Shown here in pieces: positions 11,845 through 23,041 of a stretch of DNA of 64,000 nt. The stretch covers positions 49,422,581 to 49,486,580 of the forward strand of contig OX442314.1 in the NCBI GenBank assembly GCA_949358305.1, written 5' to 3'. Source of the DNA: Strigamia acuminata (lineage: Eukaryota > Arthropoda > Chilopoda > Geophilomorpha > Linotaeniidae). The notes below the pieces were generated by a model. The model made no database searches. It was not told the DNA's origin and saw nothing but the letters and a program-made list of their open reading frames with translations. The first letter of the stretch is position 1. Every line of letters begins with the position of its first letter. Position numbers and translations under genes: made by a program.

Positions 11845-14800
11845 TTATAAATTACTGGAATTAACCGATTTATTAATCTCGAGAAAATCCTCAACAGCCA
11901 GATAAATGGGCGACTTGGCTTCATCGGGACTACACACTTCCAAACTCCACCGATTTAATTTCGGATCAAACGTGAACACCTTCCCGTTCTCGTCCACCGA
12001 CCAGAACCCGCCACCCTGGTGCTGGTGGCGCGCAACTATATTCACCAAAGTCCCCGGACTCGCCCCGTCCGCCCTAAACGTGCGCCACGAATTCCGTATC
12101 GGATTGTAGCAAAAAATCCTCATCGGCTGATCTCTCTGCACTAAAGTCACCACATTGTGCTGCGCCACGGCCAACGTGTCCACATCGGCGAACCCCTCCG
12201 GTAGCGGCTCGATCATCTCCCACGCCGTCGACGGTCGTCTCAAGTCCAACATTTCACATTTGTTCGTATGACCCGCAAAAACGTACAGTCTTTTCTGCAG
12301 AACCGCGCCGCTGATCTTATACCGCCTCTCGTTCATGCGCGGCAGCGACATGAACCAGCCTTCGCTCGGGTGAAACACTTCGACCACGTCCAACGCTTTA
12401 TTCCACCTATTTTTCCCGCCCAACAAGTAGAGCAAGCGCCCGTGCGACACGATCCCGACGCACGAGCGCGGGCTGCGCAGATGCGGCCCCGATCGCAACG
12501 TTTGAGTGTCCACGTCGAAGGCGTACACCATGCTCAGCTTGGTCCTGCTCGCCGAGTCTTCGCCGCCGATTAAATAGAGCGTGGATTCGTGGTAAGTGAC
12601 GGCCATGTCTTTGTACGACGCGATGCCGAGTCTGTGCGCGGCCGACCACAGGTGACTGTCCAACCGACAGCAGTGCATCAGCAGGCGGCTTTCTAAGCTG
12701 CAGCTGAGTAGGAACAACACGGGGCTGTTTCGTTGGCCGAGCATTTCTTCCAGGTTGCTGCTGGTCTCGGAGATGAATTGGATTTCGCTCGGGAATTCGG
12801 TAAGTTGCGTCGCGGATTGGCTGCGTCGTGGCAGCGGCTCGCGACGGCTGGGCGAGATGCTGCGCGAGTGGTGTCGCTTGCGCACTTTCTTGTCGGGTTT
12901 CGTCTTCGTCTTGGACGTTCCTTGCGAGATGTTGCTCAACGAATTGACTGTGTTTGGTCGCGGCTCGCCCAAGTCTTCGTTTTCGCAGACGGGCACTGAA
13001 GGTTTGGCGAAAACTTGCTTGTGGGAAAGTCCCGTTCCTCCGCCTTGTTTCGACGCGTCTCGCACGACGGATTTGCCCACCATGTGCGTCGCGAGTTCGC
13101 AGATTTTAGGCGATCGGCCCAGGAGAGACGTCTGGCCGAGAATCTTCACCAGGTGGAGCCACGATATTTTGCCTTTCTCCATTATGGCGATTAATTCTTC
13201 GAAGCAGTCTTCTCTGTTGGCCACGTCGGAAGCCACCCAATTGCAAATGCCCAACAACATTGTTTTCTAGGAAATTAAGACATTAGAATAAATTATGTGA
13301 ATAAATTATATACTCTGACACGGTCCTGACTTTAGACAGTGGATTTTTTTGAATAGTTTTGAGCGCATTTTGCGCCTTTTCTCTGATTTGACCCCATTTT
13401 TATTGGAAATTGTATTACGGTAATTCTCTCAAATTATTTCATTTTTCCCAAATTCCAAATTTATTATTTTATTTTATTTTTCACCATTTATCTTTAATTT
13501 AGCCTGGTTTTGCTACGCCCATCCAGACATTCATGAGAATTTTGCCATAAGTTAACATACCGGTATTCGCGTTTTGAAAATTTGAATATTTCCCTCTGAC
13601 CATCTGTTTTTGCCCATTTCCTTCTGGGAATAGACTTGGCCATGAACATGTGATCAGACTATCAGAGGTGACTTGTTTAATCCAATCTTTTAAAACATAC
13701 AGAATAATTTTCGCCTTTGACTTACAAGGGGAGAGCACCAATAAGCTATCACAGATTGTTGTAATATTAAACAAGAAGGATTGTTATATCATGCTGAATG
13801 AGACCCTAAAATAATTTCATTCCATGAACAGCCAACAATGCAAACAATGAGCTGAAAGTTGGCACTATTTTGTCTGTGTATACATCAAATCTGAGCAATC
13901 AGGCCTAGTGTATGAATACTGTAAACAACAGTTGCTAGGTAAAAAATAGTTCCAAGATCCAAGTTCAATTTTATCATTTGAGATTCAATGATGTCATTTC
14001 CTCTTTTGATATCACATGACATATGACATCAGAACTTTGTTCAACAACATGACTGTCTTCATGAAGACAATAATAGTTTGTAGTGGTGGTTCAGTGGTTA
14101 AGGCAATGGGCCAGGAATCTTTCCACACAGGTTCAAATCCTGTTGGGTGTGAATATATTTACATTTATTTTTTGTTAAATTTTAGCAGTTATTTTAATGT
14201 TTGTAATTTTATATTTGTTTCCAGAAAATTTTAATTTGGTTAATTTTAATTTTTTAACAAATATAAAATTACAAACATTAAAATAACTGCTAAAATTTAA
14301 CAAAAAATAAATGTAAATATATTCACACCCAACAGGATTTGAACCTGTGTGGAAAGATTCCTGGCCCATTGCCTTAACCACTGAACCACCACTACAAACT
14401 ATTATTGTCTTCATGAAGACAGTCATGTTGTTGAACAAAGTTCTGATGTCATATGTCATGTGATATCAAAAGAGGAAATGACATCATTGAATCTCAAATG
14501 ATAAAATTGAACTTGGATCTTGGAACTATTTTTTACCTAGCAACTGTTGTTTACAGTATTCATACACTAGGCCTGATTGCTCAGATTTGATGTATACACA
14601 GACAAAATAGTGCCAACTTTCAGCTCATTGTTTGCATTGTTGGCTGTTCATGGAATGAAATTATTTTAGGGTCTCATTCAGCATGATATAACAATCCTTC
14701 TTGTTTAATATTACAACAATCTGTGATAGCTTATTGGTGCTCTCCCCTTGTTAGTCACATCTCCTGTCTCAACTGGGGGATTTCAAAGTGTGATTTATGG

Positions 14801-16215
14801 TGCAGCCCGAATTCTCATGAGTGGCTTTAACCACAACTATTCTCATTTGCCCATATCTTGCGTATAATTTATTGGAGAAATGGCGTATTCGACAGTTAGT
14901 CACAACTGTGACTTCCTCCTCATTCTAGACATTTTTAAATTGCATGCCGTCTCAATTGTGTATTCATTTCAATTTCAACGGTTTGAAGACGTCGTTTGTG
15001 GTTTGGCACCTGTCTGCGCGTATACCCAACGTTTGCGTGTACTCAGGAGAAGAAATATTCTCTCCCTAAGAGCGCTTAGCGAATGACAACATTTTCTGTT
15101 TGTGAAGAGCGATATTACGATCTTAATACAAATATGAACGTTCGCCATTTTGCGCGGCGCCCGGGTTGATGTCCTGCACCCATAAAATACAGATTTCACG
15201 AACAGACAGGGCTGGACTGGGAACAAATTTATTGCCGGGAAATCTGGGTGTCCGGGCCACAATTAATGAAGTCGGGACAGGCCACAGCGACGACAGGCCA
15301 CAGCGGCCACGGGCCAGTCCATCACTATGAACAGAGCGGCCACGGGCCAGTCAATCACTGCGAACAGACCCTGTCTTTACGAAGCTACCCCCACGGTGAC
15401 GTATTAAGAGTTGCGGCGCCTGTGGACCCACAATTTTCTGGTTACTACAATCCCTGAAAACCCAAAAATTTCCGAAACCATTGTTTAAAGTCGAATACGA
15501 CGTGACAACTCTTACTATCATTATAGGATCGTCTATCATGGTCGACACTCGATACACAACGGCAGACACGCATTTGAAATTCAGTTGTAAATGCGTGTTT
15601 TTAGCGACCACGTCTTTGATATGTTGCACGATGTGTTTCACCACGACTTCTTGGACTTCGCCCACGTCAAACTTATACGCCCATTCCCACAGCTGATTCG
15701 AGTGGATTAGTTTGCTGCCATCGTGCAGCAGTAATTGCTCCGTGAAATACGCGGGCGCGCCCGTCACTTGGAGGTATTGGCCGGCCATTATTGTTCGCAG
15801 GAGTTTGTCCGAGTTGTTGCTGTGCACGTTTTGGCTCGTAGACCCTAATAGAAGAACAAACATAAAACACTAAAAATAAAGAGTAATGATGTTTACCTTT
15901 GTACATGTACGTGAGCAACAGATCCATGGTCTCTTCGTCGACATACTCGACTTCTAGAGTGCTAAAAGGCTGAATTTGGCTGTCTTTGAGAAGGACGTCT
16001 TCTAAAAAGGGACTACAACACGCTAAAACGAGTCTGTGAGCCGATAATCGTTTCTCATTACACAACAACACCATGTCGATGTATCGACGGTTTCTGCGAA
16101 AACTATTCATTTTACTCGATTCGTCGACCAGTCGTATGACGTTCACTTCTTTTTCGGCCGTAATTTCGGAACGATCGTCCGTTTCCAGAGTAGGCATGGT
16201 GTTCGTTTGATGCAT
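11845..16215 (-). CDS. BTB-BACK-kelch protein (kelch-like family), three exons
   Basis: Predicted substrate adaptor of a Cullin-3 ubiquitin ligase. Exons (minus): 15897-16215, 15516-15844, 11845-13266, with GT-AG borders and phases that close to 690 codons including the stop. Exon 1 carries an N-terminal tail and a BTB fold (around RRYIDMVLLCNEKRLSAHR). Exon 2 completes BTB (AGQYLQV) and starts the 3-box/BACK helix region. Exon 3 opens with a BACK motif (GICNWVASD), then about 120 disordered Ser/Arg-rich residues, then four or five kelch blades (LYLIGG, LYLLGG, LYVFAG). The linker between BACK and kelch is longer than usual. Start chosen: the ATG at 16215; an in-frame non-ATG extension exists upstream. 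Intron 2 (2.25 kb) contains a giant palindrome and a hAT-like end. The paralogue is the broken copy at 3.5-7.4 kb. Confidence 0.88.
14083..14152 (+). other. tRNA-like promoter block in left palindrome arm
   Basis: TGGTTCAGTGGTTAAGGC matches a pol III box A and D-arm, and GGTTCAAATCC matches box B, at normal tRNA spacing. The anticodon arm and acceptor stem do not pair properly, so this reads as a tRNA-derived (SINE-like) head and not as a working tRNA gene. Confidence 0.6.
14324..14394 (-). other. tRNA-like promoter block in right palindrome arm
   Basis: Mirror copy of the 14083-14152 block on the opposite strand. Both box A and box B are intact. Transcription from either block would run towards the centre of the palindrome and read through into the other arm, giving a hairpin RNA. 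Confidence 0.6.
15150..15345. mobile_element. hAT-like element end with GGCCACGGGCCAG repeats
   Basis: CAGGGCTGGACTGGGAACAA at about 15207-15226 is an inverted match to the sequence at about 920-942, and the following CCGGGAAATCTGG is also shared. Ends beginning CAGGGNTGG are typical of hAT transposons. Downstream are two copies of GCGGCCACGGGCCAGTC. Only an end is visible; no transposase is present. Confidence 0.45.
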
Positions 16216-16251
16216 TTGTGGCTGCTGGTCTGATCCATTGTAGGAATGCAA

Positions 16252-17177
16252 AGAGGCAGACTTCTGACTATGTGAACTACGTGTTTATGAGTGTAAATGT
16301 AAATTTGCATCAGTCTGAATTGAGTGCCACCGGTTGGGCGCATTACCTGTGCTTATCACTTTTTCTTTCACTCATCATCAAAGTTACTGTTTATAACAAC
16401 GATAATACCGTAAAGATGGCGGATAGCAGAACTTTAAGCAACAATGGCTCGCAGCAGTTAAATATGTAATAGGTCCGCACAAAAAAAATTAAGTTCCATC
16501 TGTTGGTGGCTTCTTTAACTTAGCCAGTCGTGATGACTGATGGATGAGTGATAACCAAAGAAATTTATCTAAAATTAGGTTGAAATGATTGCAAAATCCT
16601 ACAGTCAACACTCAACATGTAAAGTCATAATTTTTATTTCCTGCATTTTGGGTTCTTCATATTAAAACGAAATAATTTAACATGGGAGACAATAGGGCGG
16701 ACAAGCAACAAAAAAAGTAAGTTCGTTATAACGAGGAATATTCGTTACACAAGTGTGTAAATATTTTCAAATAATTATTAAATACCAACTTTCAACTTTC
16801 GTAAAAACCGTTATCTCTAAAAGGGCAACAAATTAAAAATTAATTTAAAAAGAAAACCAATATTTTTTTTTCCGACCAGAAAATGAGTAATAACCATCGT
16901 CTTTTCGTTATTTTAAAAATAATTAGCTCAAAACTTTATTGAACCGACACATTGCTACACTGCCCAGGTCAACACATACAGACTATAATTACCTGATTAC
17001 TTATTCCATTAACGTGACTCGCAACACATACAAAATATAATTACCTGATTATTTATTCCATTAACGCGACTCGCAACCATACAATTTTGAAACTTGTAGG
17101 CACACGCAAATTAGAACAAACAGGAAGTTTTCAACCAGAAATTTCAAGTTTCTTAAATTGCCACAAGGAGGATTGCA
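16252..17177. other. Intergenic
   Basis: Probable 5' untranslated region and promoter of the kelch-like gene on the left. A short direct repeat, ACATACA-AATTACCTGATTA, occurs twice at about 16970-17065, and a MITE scrap lies near 16721-16737. No gene seen. Confidence 0.4.
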
Positions 17178-19860
17178 ATGAATAGGAAAGCAGCTGCGGT
17201 AAAGTATAAAATGCGTAAAATTGTTCAACAACAAATGACACGACTTTGGATGTTTGAGAAAACATTTCCCGAATTACAAACGTTAATTGATCTCACGAAA
17301 AGCTCAAAAATTAAATTTGTTTGGAGTTTACTTTTAACGAGCTGCCTCGCACTCTGCTGCTATCAAACTGGGCAGAAAATCAAATATTTCTTTTCGAACC
17401 CCATCGCTACTGACGCGTTTACGAGAGACGCAACCGAGATGTCATTCCCAGTTCTGAAAGTGTGCACGGAAGAAAACACATACACACGTCATGCGTGGAA
17501 AAATATTTTAAACTCAACACTAACTGAATTCGAATGTTTTAACCAACTGCAGAAGTTAATTGCTGATGAGAATGTCAACATGTCTGCATTATGGGATATT
17601 GATTTTCCTGTATTAAACAAAACGCAATTTATTTCGGTAAGAAAATCTAAGTTTATTTTGCCAACTGAAATGTAAAACATTACCAAACTTCTAACAGAAA
17701 TCTACGGACAAACCAAATATTCAAATAAGCAAAGAATTGTCCACGTATGGAACCTGTGCTGTGATAACGGTTGGTAAGTTATGATCGACCATTAAAAGCA
17801 ATAAACTCCTACCACGAAGTCATTTGGTGTTTTCTAGAAAATATTACGGGTCGAAATTTATATGGCAAATTGAAAATGTGGTTCAATCAACCACAATTAT
17901 GTCCCCCAGGCACAGTTTATGTAAATATATTGACTACAATGATAAAAGCAAATGTCAAACATTAAAATTTATTAAAATTATAGGTGTCAAGGCCTATTCC
18001 AGGTAGATCTGATTTAGCAATCGCTGCGACTTTAAATGAAATATTTAAGAGGTATTTACCATCAGGTCCATCACTATTTGATTAATTCCCTTACCGTCTT
18101 CCCCAAGATGTTATGAGTACAGCCTTGGACATAAAAATTGTCCCATTCCAGATTTAAGCTCATCTGCAAAATGAGTGTTTTTGGCTGTATCCACCAAGTA
18201 GTGCAAAAACTCACTGATAAGTTGTGACAAATTGATATTTAAATGATGTCATACAATCACCTTCACATAGATGATTGTGTGACATCATTTAAATATCAAT
18301 TTGTCATATGTTGAAAAAAAAAACAGATTTAGGGTCCTGACAAGCAATGTTACACCCCCTCTCCCATTCGGACAACTTCCTAGGACCCGTCCTATGGCCT
18401 GGCTACAGAGTACAGACATGAACTAAAAATAACATGGTCAGAGCGTTTTGCCACCAATGGTGCAACATAATACACAGTATATAGTATAGCCACACTTATC
18501 TGTTAGTTAGCAAGCAATGCATGACACGTGATTGCGATCATCCAAGCATCACACAAAACCACGAATCGGAAGAAAATAACACACGGATACGTGTCCATGT
18601 AATCCTTGGTTCATGGTCCAGTGTATACAGTACATTGCAAATCTTGATTATTTTTTTACGTATGTAATTATAGTTTATATTTCTAAATACATCATCTAAT
18701 CCATGCATTGACGAAAAAGATTTTATCAAATGTCATGAGAAATGCCTTCAAGATTTTTACAGTCAACAATCTTGTAGGTGGGGGATAACTTTACACACAA
18801 TAACAATTTAAATGAATTTGTGAACAAACACACAATACTAACATAAGCTTGATTAAATATTATTGTTTATTCAGGTTCCCATTTATGAGTGGAAAGACGG
18901 ACCACACATGCAATACTTCCAATGAAACCAGTAACCTGGTCTTGAGCATTCGTACTAAACTATGGAAAATAAACTCAGAATTAAAATGCTTGTGCAACCG
19001 AATGTGCACTCAAATAGAAGAGCAGATAAAATATGTCACATCTACTACATCAGATGCCCCGTTGACAGAACGCGAAAACGAAGCAGCATCAACTGTTATT
19101 GAAGTAATCAAAGAAAGATTTGCTTATGGATTTGTCAATCTACTCATTGATGCAGCCGGAAACATTGCCCTTTACCTCGGGATGTCGATACTTTCAGTTT
19201 TGGATTTGATCACATTAATCATAAATTATCGAAAACGTTGTTATGCGACGTTGCGGAACAATACAAGTAGCAGAATTCACTTCAAAGTATGGCATTATCT
19301 GCAAAAGACTAAATGCCATTTCTCATCCCTACTGAAAGAAAACGAACCAATTCCTCACAGCCGTATTCAAAACATATTGGAAAAGGTTGTTTATCTCGGC
19401 TGCACCTTTTTGCTTATAGTCATGATCTATTTCAAATTGATGACTTACATGGCATATCCCATACGAGTGAACATTGCAGTCGTGGACGAAGCAAATGTAA
19501 CCTTTCCAAACATAACAGCTTGTGTAATAACGAATCCGACAATTATTAAATTGGAGAAGATGTATGCTGATGAAAATAATCTGAGTCAAAGTAATTGTCC
19601 CATTCACATGTTGAGCCTACTAGATCTAAAAGGAGAAGACCTCACAACAGAAGAACTATGGAATCAATCTTCCTTCAAAATGTCGATCCTAACTGATTTC
19701 GTAAGTAGGATTATGCAAGTTACCAGATTTTTCTAGATGAAACTCCGTTCAATGGCCAAGCCACAATGCTTCTCAAGATTTACGGGGCTCCTACATTGGG
19801 GTTGTGTGACCAATACTATGAAGTAAAAAAGGACATCAATCAGACATTTAATTTTGTATG
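17178..19860 (+). CDS. DEG/ENaC-type channel gene with a second unit fused in frame
   Basis: Predicted sodium-permeable DEG/ENaC (pickpocket-like) plasma-membrane channel. Supported exons: 17178-17636 (cytosolic N-terminus, TM1, and the post-TM1 FPVLKVC motif), 17698-17773 (contains STYGTCAV), 18674-18777 (cysteine-rich stretch) and 18875-19700. The last exon has more extracellular cysteines, then the pre-TM2/TM2 segment YGFVNLLIDAAGNIALYLG followed by SILS. Without a stop it continues through a short cytosolic stretch into a second N-terminal unit with a new TM1 and FPNITAC motif. A likely further exon lies at about 19735-19858 (contains YGAPTLGLCDQYY). A 17.8-18.0-kb exon is uncertain. The second unit has no TM2 in view. 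It may be a true fusion, two genes sharing an exon by misprediction, or a decaying duplicate. Confidence 0.65.
18227..18305. repeat. Short hairpin, 34-bp arms
   Basis: GACAAATTGATATTTAAATG... (18227-18260) and its reverse complement (18272-18305) pair with about one mismatch and an 11-bp loop. It is in a DEG/ENaC intron and is probably a small MITE. Confidence 0.85.
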
Positions 19861-21827
19861 TTAATTGATTTTCATGTATCACAAAGTTTTTTATCACAAC
19901 AAGAGAAGACAAAGATTTGGATTTGACTTCAAATAGATTATTACCATTCGGAGGTGGCGGCTTAGTAGTTGTTGGGTATTGCATAATAAAGGTGAGAAAA
20001 CTTGAACACGTCATACTTTAGTCAAACACACCAATTGGTGTCCCGACTGCTTTTAGAGTGTTCCAAGCAAGTAGTTTTTATGGGTCAAAATGGGTCACAA
20101 AGAAAACTTCTGTTTTTGAACATTGAAATAGAGAAAACCACGAGGACATATATCAGGAGACTACTGTAGGTCCTCAAATTACGAAGGAGTACAATGCAAA
20201 GGTGTACAATGGAGAAAAATTGTTCACCCTAATTAAAGAATACATTATTAAACTCATTTTTTTATTATAAATTAATAAAGGTTTATATTAAACAACACTA
20301 GACAACAAAAAGACTGTGGGTTTTGCACTTGGCATAAGTAGCTACAAATTGGTAGTTTATATGTCTAGAAAGTTCGTAACTTGGTAAAATTTATACAATA
20401 TACTAATTCGATGATGTTCTACAACTTTTGTAATTGGAAATTTTGCTGTATCTTAAACGGTTTAAAAGTTAAGAAGTGAATGAATGACCTTGAAGATGAT
20501 TTTCCAGGTCAAATTGAACGACTAAAAAAAAAAAAAATTGTAAATAACTTTACATATAATATTATATAATTTTGCATAAAATTTTACATAAGTTTGCAAA
20601 AAAAGGTGGTTTTATTTAGGCATGTGTGATGGGTGTGTCCCACCAAAAATCAGCACGCGCCCCACCACGCTGCATTGGACAAAATAAAACTTTAACCCCA
20701 GTGAATACACAATTTTCATGGTGGACACTTTTTTAGTCTTTTCTTCAACTTGCATTTTTATTTCATACGACGCCAGAGACTTTTAGGACCGTGTTTAACC
20801 ACGAGACTCATCACAAAATGAACCTCAACCACATTTTTACAGGGACAACAACTCTCGACTATATTGCAAAACATAAATTGTTGGGTTGAGAGAAATTTTT
20901 TTCTTCGAAGATTTGGGTTGGCATAAAAAAACATGGAATAGCCTAGGCCCCAAAAAATGTGCCAAGTCCACACTCCACAAAGTCCAGTCGGACTAGTACG
21001 AGCTTTCTTGTCCGAATTAAGATTGATTGATTGAATCCTGGTCACTGTGTAATTATTACAAACATATAAACTGATAAATATTTTTTTTTAATTTATTAAT
21101 AGTTTGACCGCATTTTGGTGTATTTACACCAATATGAAAATGTAAGCCACCAAACGATTTCTATCAGTGCAAAAAGCAATGTTACCGCAAAAAACTGAAT
21201 GAAAAATTAACATGCCGGTATGTTTCTCTTGGCATACAGTAGATGCACCCAGTCATAAAAATATCAAAGTTCATAAACCAAACATCAGAAAAAAAATTAT
21301 TCACTTCTTTCACACAAATTCTAGTTATTGTTTTGGCAACAAATTATTCACTCCCCATCTTTGACTCATTTTACCACCAAGAAGGACTTAAATTCCCCCA
21401 ACTAAAAATATTGTTCTCCCCTAATATTTATTCCCCAATTATTTCCAAACTACCCCAATTCATATTTTTAGTTTTATTGTGAACACAATGCTCACTTAGC
21501 TTTTATTTAACTTGACTTGCATGTTTGTGTGTGTGTGGCCTGTGTGGGGTTCGACTTCTGGTACTTCCGGTTTGTAATTTTTCAAACCGCAGCGCCACCT
21601 GGCGGAACCCGTGTCCTTTAATGGATGCCAAAATGTTCGCCCGATACGGATTTTGATGTTTTCGATACCAAAAAAAGTTCTAAAAATTCTGAAACCAAGC
21701 TAAATCTGGTTAAAATGAAAATTCCTATCTGCCCATATATTTTGTTTTTTAATATTGCCTAGAAAAAGTACTTTGTTCAAGGTTTTTTGGCACGATCACG
21801 GCAATCACAAAACAATCTGCGGTAGTT
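19861..21827. other. Intergenic, no confident gene
   Basis: A minus-strand reading frame at 20758-21045 ends in a stop followed at once by AATAAA. It could be a terminal exon, but no family was recognised. Otherwise AT-rich, with nothing identified. Confidence 0.4.
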
Positions 21828-21974
21828 GCGCACTCTGGCGGCGATTTGAAGCACCAATATAAAAGCCTTTTTCAAAAACTTGGTTTTTTATATTTACTAG
21901 TTAGCTCTTGATCAATTAATTGATTTTTACAAACGTTGGACCGACGTTTACAAACGTTGGAATGACCTGCCGTA

Positions 21975-21990
21975 AATATTGTATAAATAC
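21975..21990 (+). promoter_or_regulatory. TATA box of 22031 gene
   Basis: TGTATAAATACAA about 45 bases upstream of the ATG. The following GATCACATTTAACATCTGACAGA stretch is shared with the paralogue at 22543. Confidence 0.55.
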
Positions 21991-22030
21991 AATTGCTAGT
22001 AAATAAAGATCACATTTAACATCTGACAGA

Positions 22031-22237
22031 ATGAGCAACATCGAGAAAATCGATAGTCTTAATAAAAGAATCTCGTCCGGTAATAAAGTACTACGGATTA
22101 GTCAAACCAAGGAGGAAGAGAATTCCGACTCGAGTTTGTGTCGTTCGGTGTTAATTAGTAACACGACAGAAAATGTGCAAAGCAAGGTGGACAAATATAA
22201 ACAACAGCTGCGCAAGGAGATTGCAAAGCTCAAATAA
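22031..22237 (+). CDS. Small SERTA-like protein, 68 aa
   Basis: Intronless gene, nuclear by family analogy. Residues about 37-48 read SLCRSVLISNTT, which fits the core of the SERTA domain (L-x-R-x-V-L-x-x-N-T, found in SERTAD and Taranis cell-cycle and transcription co-regulators), followed by a basic helix (KYKQQLRKEIAKLK). It is far shorter than classical SERTAD proteins. Its paralogue lies 300 bp downstream, and longer relatives occur at 54997, 59890 and 60333. The family call is an inference from the shared motif. Confidence 0.6.
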   Translation: MSNIEKIDSLNKRISSGNKVLRISQTKEEENSDSSLCRSVLISNTTENVQSKVDKYKQQLRKEIAKLK

Positions 22238-22424
22238 ACGGAGCAATACATCAAAAAGAATCCGACACTTCAACTGAAATATCAACCGCTCGCATCGAAC
22301 ACGATTTCTAATTTCCTGATGTAAATAAATAGATTAAAAACCAAATTTTTGGAAAAAGGCTTGAATATTGGTGCTTCAAATCGCCGCCAGAGTGCGTTTT
22401 TTTCCAAATTGTACAAACCGGAAG

Positions 22425-22462
22425 TTAAAACAAACCGGAAGTTGAAACAAACCGGAAGTTGT
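22425..22462 (+). repeat. Triplicate AAACCGGAAGTT
   Basis: Three near-perfect 16-bp direct copies of ACAAACCGGAAGTTNNA upstream of the second small gene. CCGGAAGT is the consensus for ETS-family binding, so this could be a promoter element. A single related copy lies near 21562. Confidence 0.5.
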
Positions 22463-22542
22463 GTTAAATAAAAGGATGAATTGATTTTTCTAAACGTTAG
22501 AAGGACGTACAGAGATCACATTTACATTTAGCACCTGCCAGA

Positions 22543-22806
22543 ATGGGTAACATTGAAAAAATTGATAGTCTTAATAAGAAAATCATGTCTGGAAACAGAA
22601 TACTACGAATAAGTAGAAACAAGCTTAGTGAGGAGAAAAACTCGGATTCGAGTTTGTGTCGTTCTGTGCTTATTAATAACACGAGGCAAAAGGTGAAATC
22701 TAAGGTTGACACATATAAATATCAGCTGTGTAAGGAAATTGCAAAGTTAAAACAAACAAAGAAATGTATCCCAAAGAATTCTTCTCGGTGTCATTTGTCC
22801 ATGTGA
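22543..22806 (+). CDS. Small SERTA-like protein, 87 aa
   Basis: Paralogue of the 22031 gene: the same N-terminus (NIEKIDSLNKK), the SERTA-like core SLCRSVLINNTR and a basic helix, with a longer C-terminus ending PKNSSRCHLSM. Intronless. The leader GATCACATTTACATTTAGCACCTGCCAGA matches its neighbour, so promoter and coding region were duplicated together. Function unknown. Confidence 0.6.
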   Translation: MGNIEKIDSLNKKIMSGNRILRISRNKLSEEKNSDSSLCRSVLINNTRQKVKSKVDTYKYQLCKEIAKLKQTKKCIPKNSSRCHLSM

Positions 22807-23041
22807 ATTTCAACACCTACACACTACCTAACGTATAACGCTCACAAAAATGTCGGGAAATCATACTAAAGTTGAAATAACTAAGGTCGAAATTACCTAT
22901 TTTTATTAAATCATTTAAAATTGAAAATCAATCCGATTAGGTAGAATTTAACGCAAATTTACTTCATCGGGATCCCTAAATCAAACAATAAAAAATCTGC
23001 ACTTTACACAAAACTTTATTTCAAAAATTAGACATTTTGGA

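Larger units (their letters stand above)
13718..14757. repeat. 1.04-kb near-perfect palindrome (foldback)
   Basis: Two arms of about 500 bp, 13718-14220 and 14256-14757, are reverse complements with very few mismatches around a loop of about 35 bp near 14238. The arms start at TGACTTACAAGGGGAGAGC and end at its inverted counterpart. Each arm carries a tRNA-like block. It lies in intron 2 of the kelch-like gene. It could be a foldback or MITE-type element or a local inverted duplication. No coding sequence is credible. Confidence 0.9.
21828..22396. repeat. Inverted repeats flanking a small SERTA-like gene
   Basis: The left arm 21828-21873 and right arm 22352-22396 are reverse complements with about two mismatches (core CACTCTGGCGGCGATTTGAA). 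Weaker pairing continues inwards for about 15 more bases. The small gene at 22031-22237 sits between them. No target duplication was found. Confidence 0.8.

Noticed and set aside
14083-14152. Functional tRNA gene
   Set aside because: Boxes A and B fit, but the anticodon arm and acceptor stem do not fold into a tRNA.
20758-21045. Terminal exon of an unknown gene on the minus strand
   Set aside because: Stop followed by AATAAA is suggestive, but no family, upstream exon or splice partner was found.
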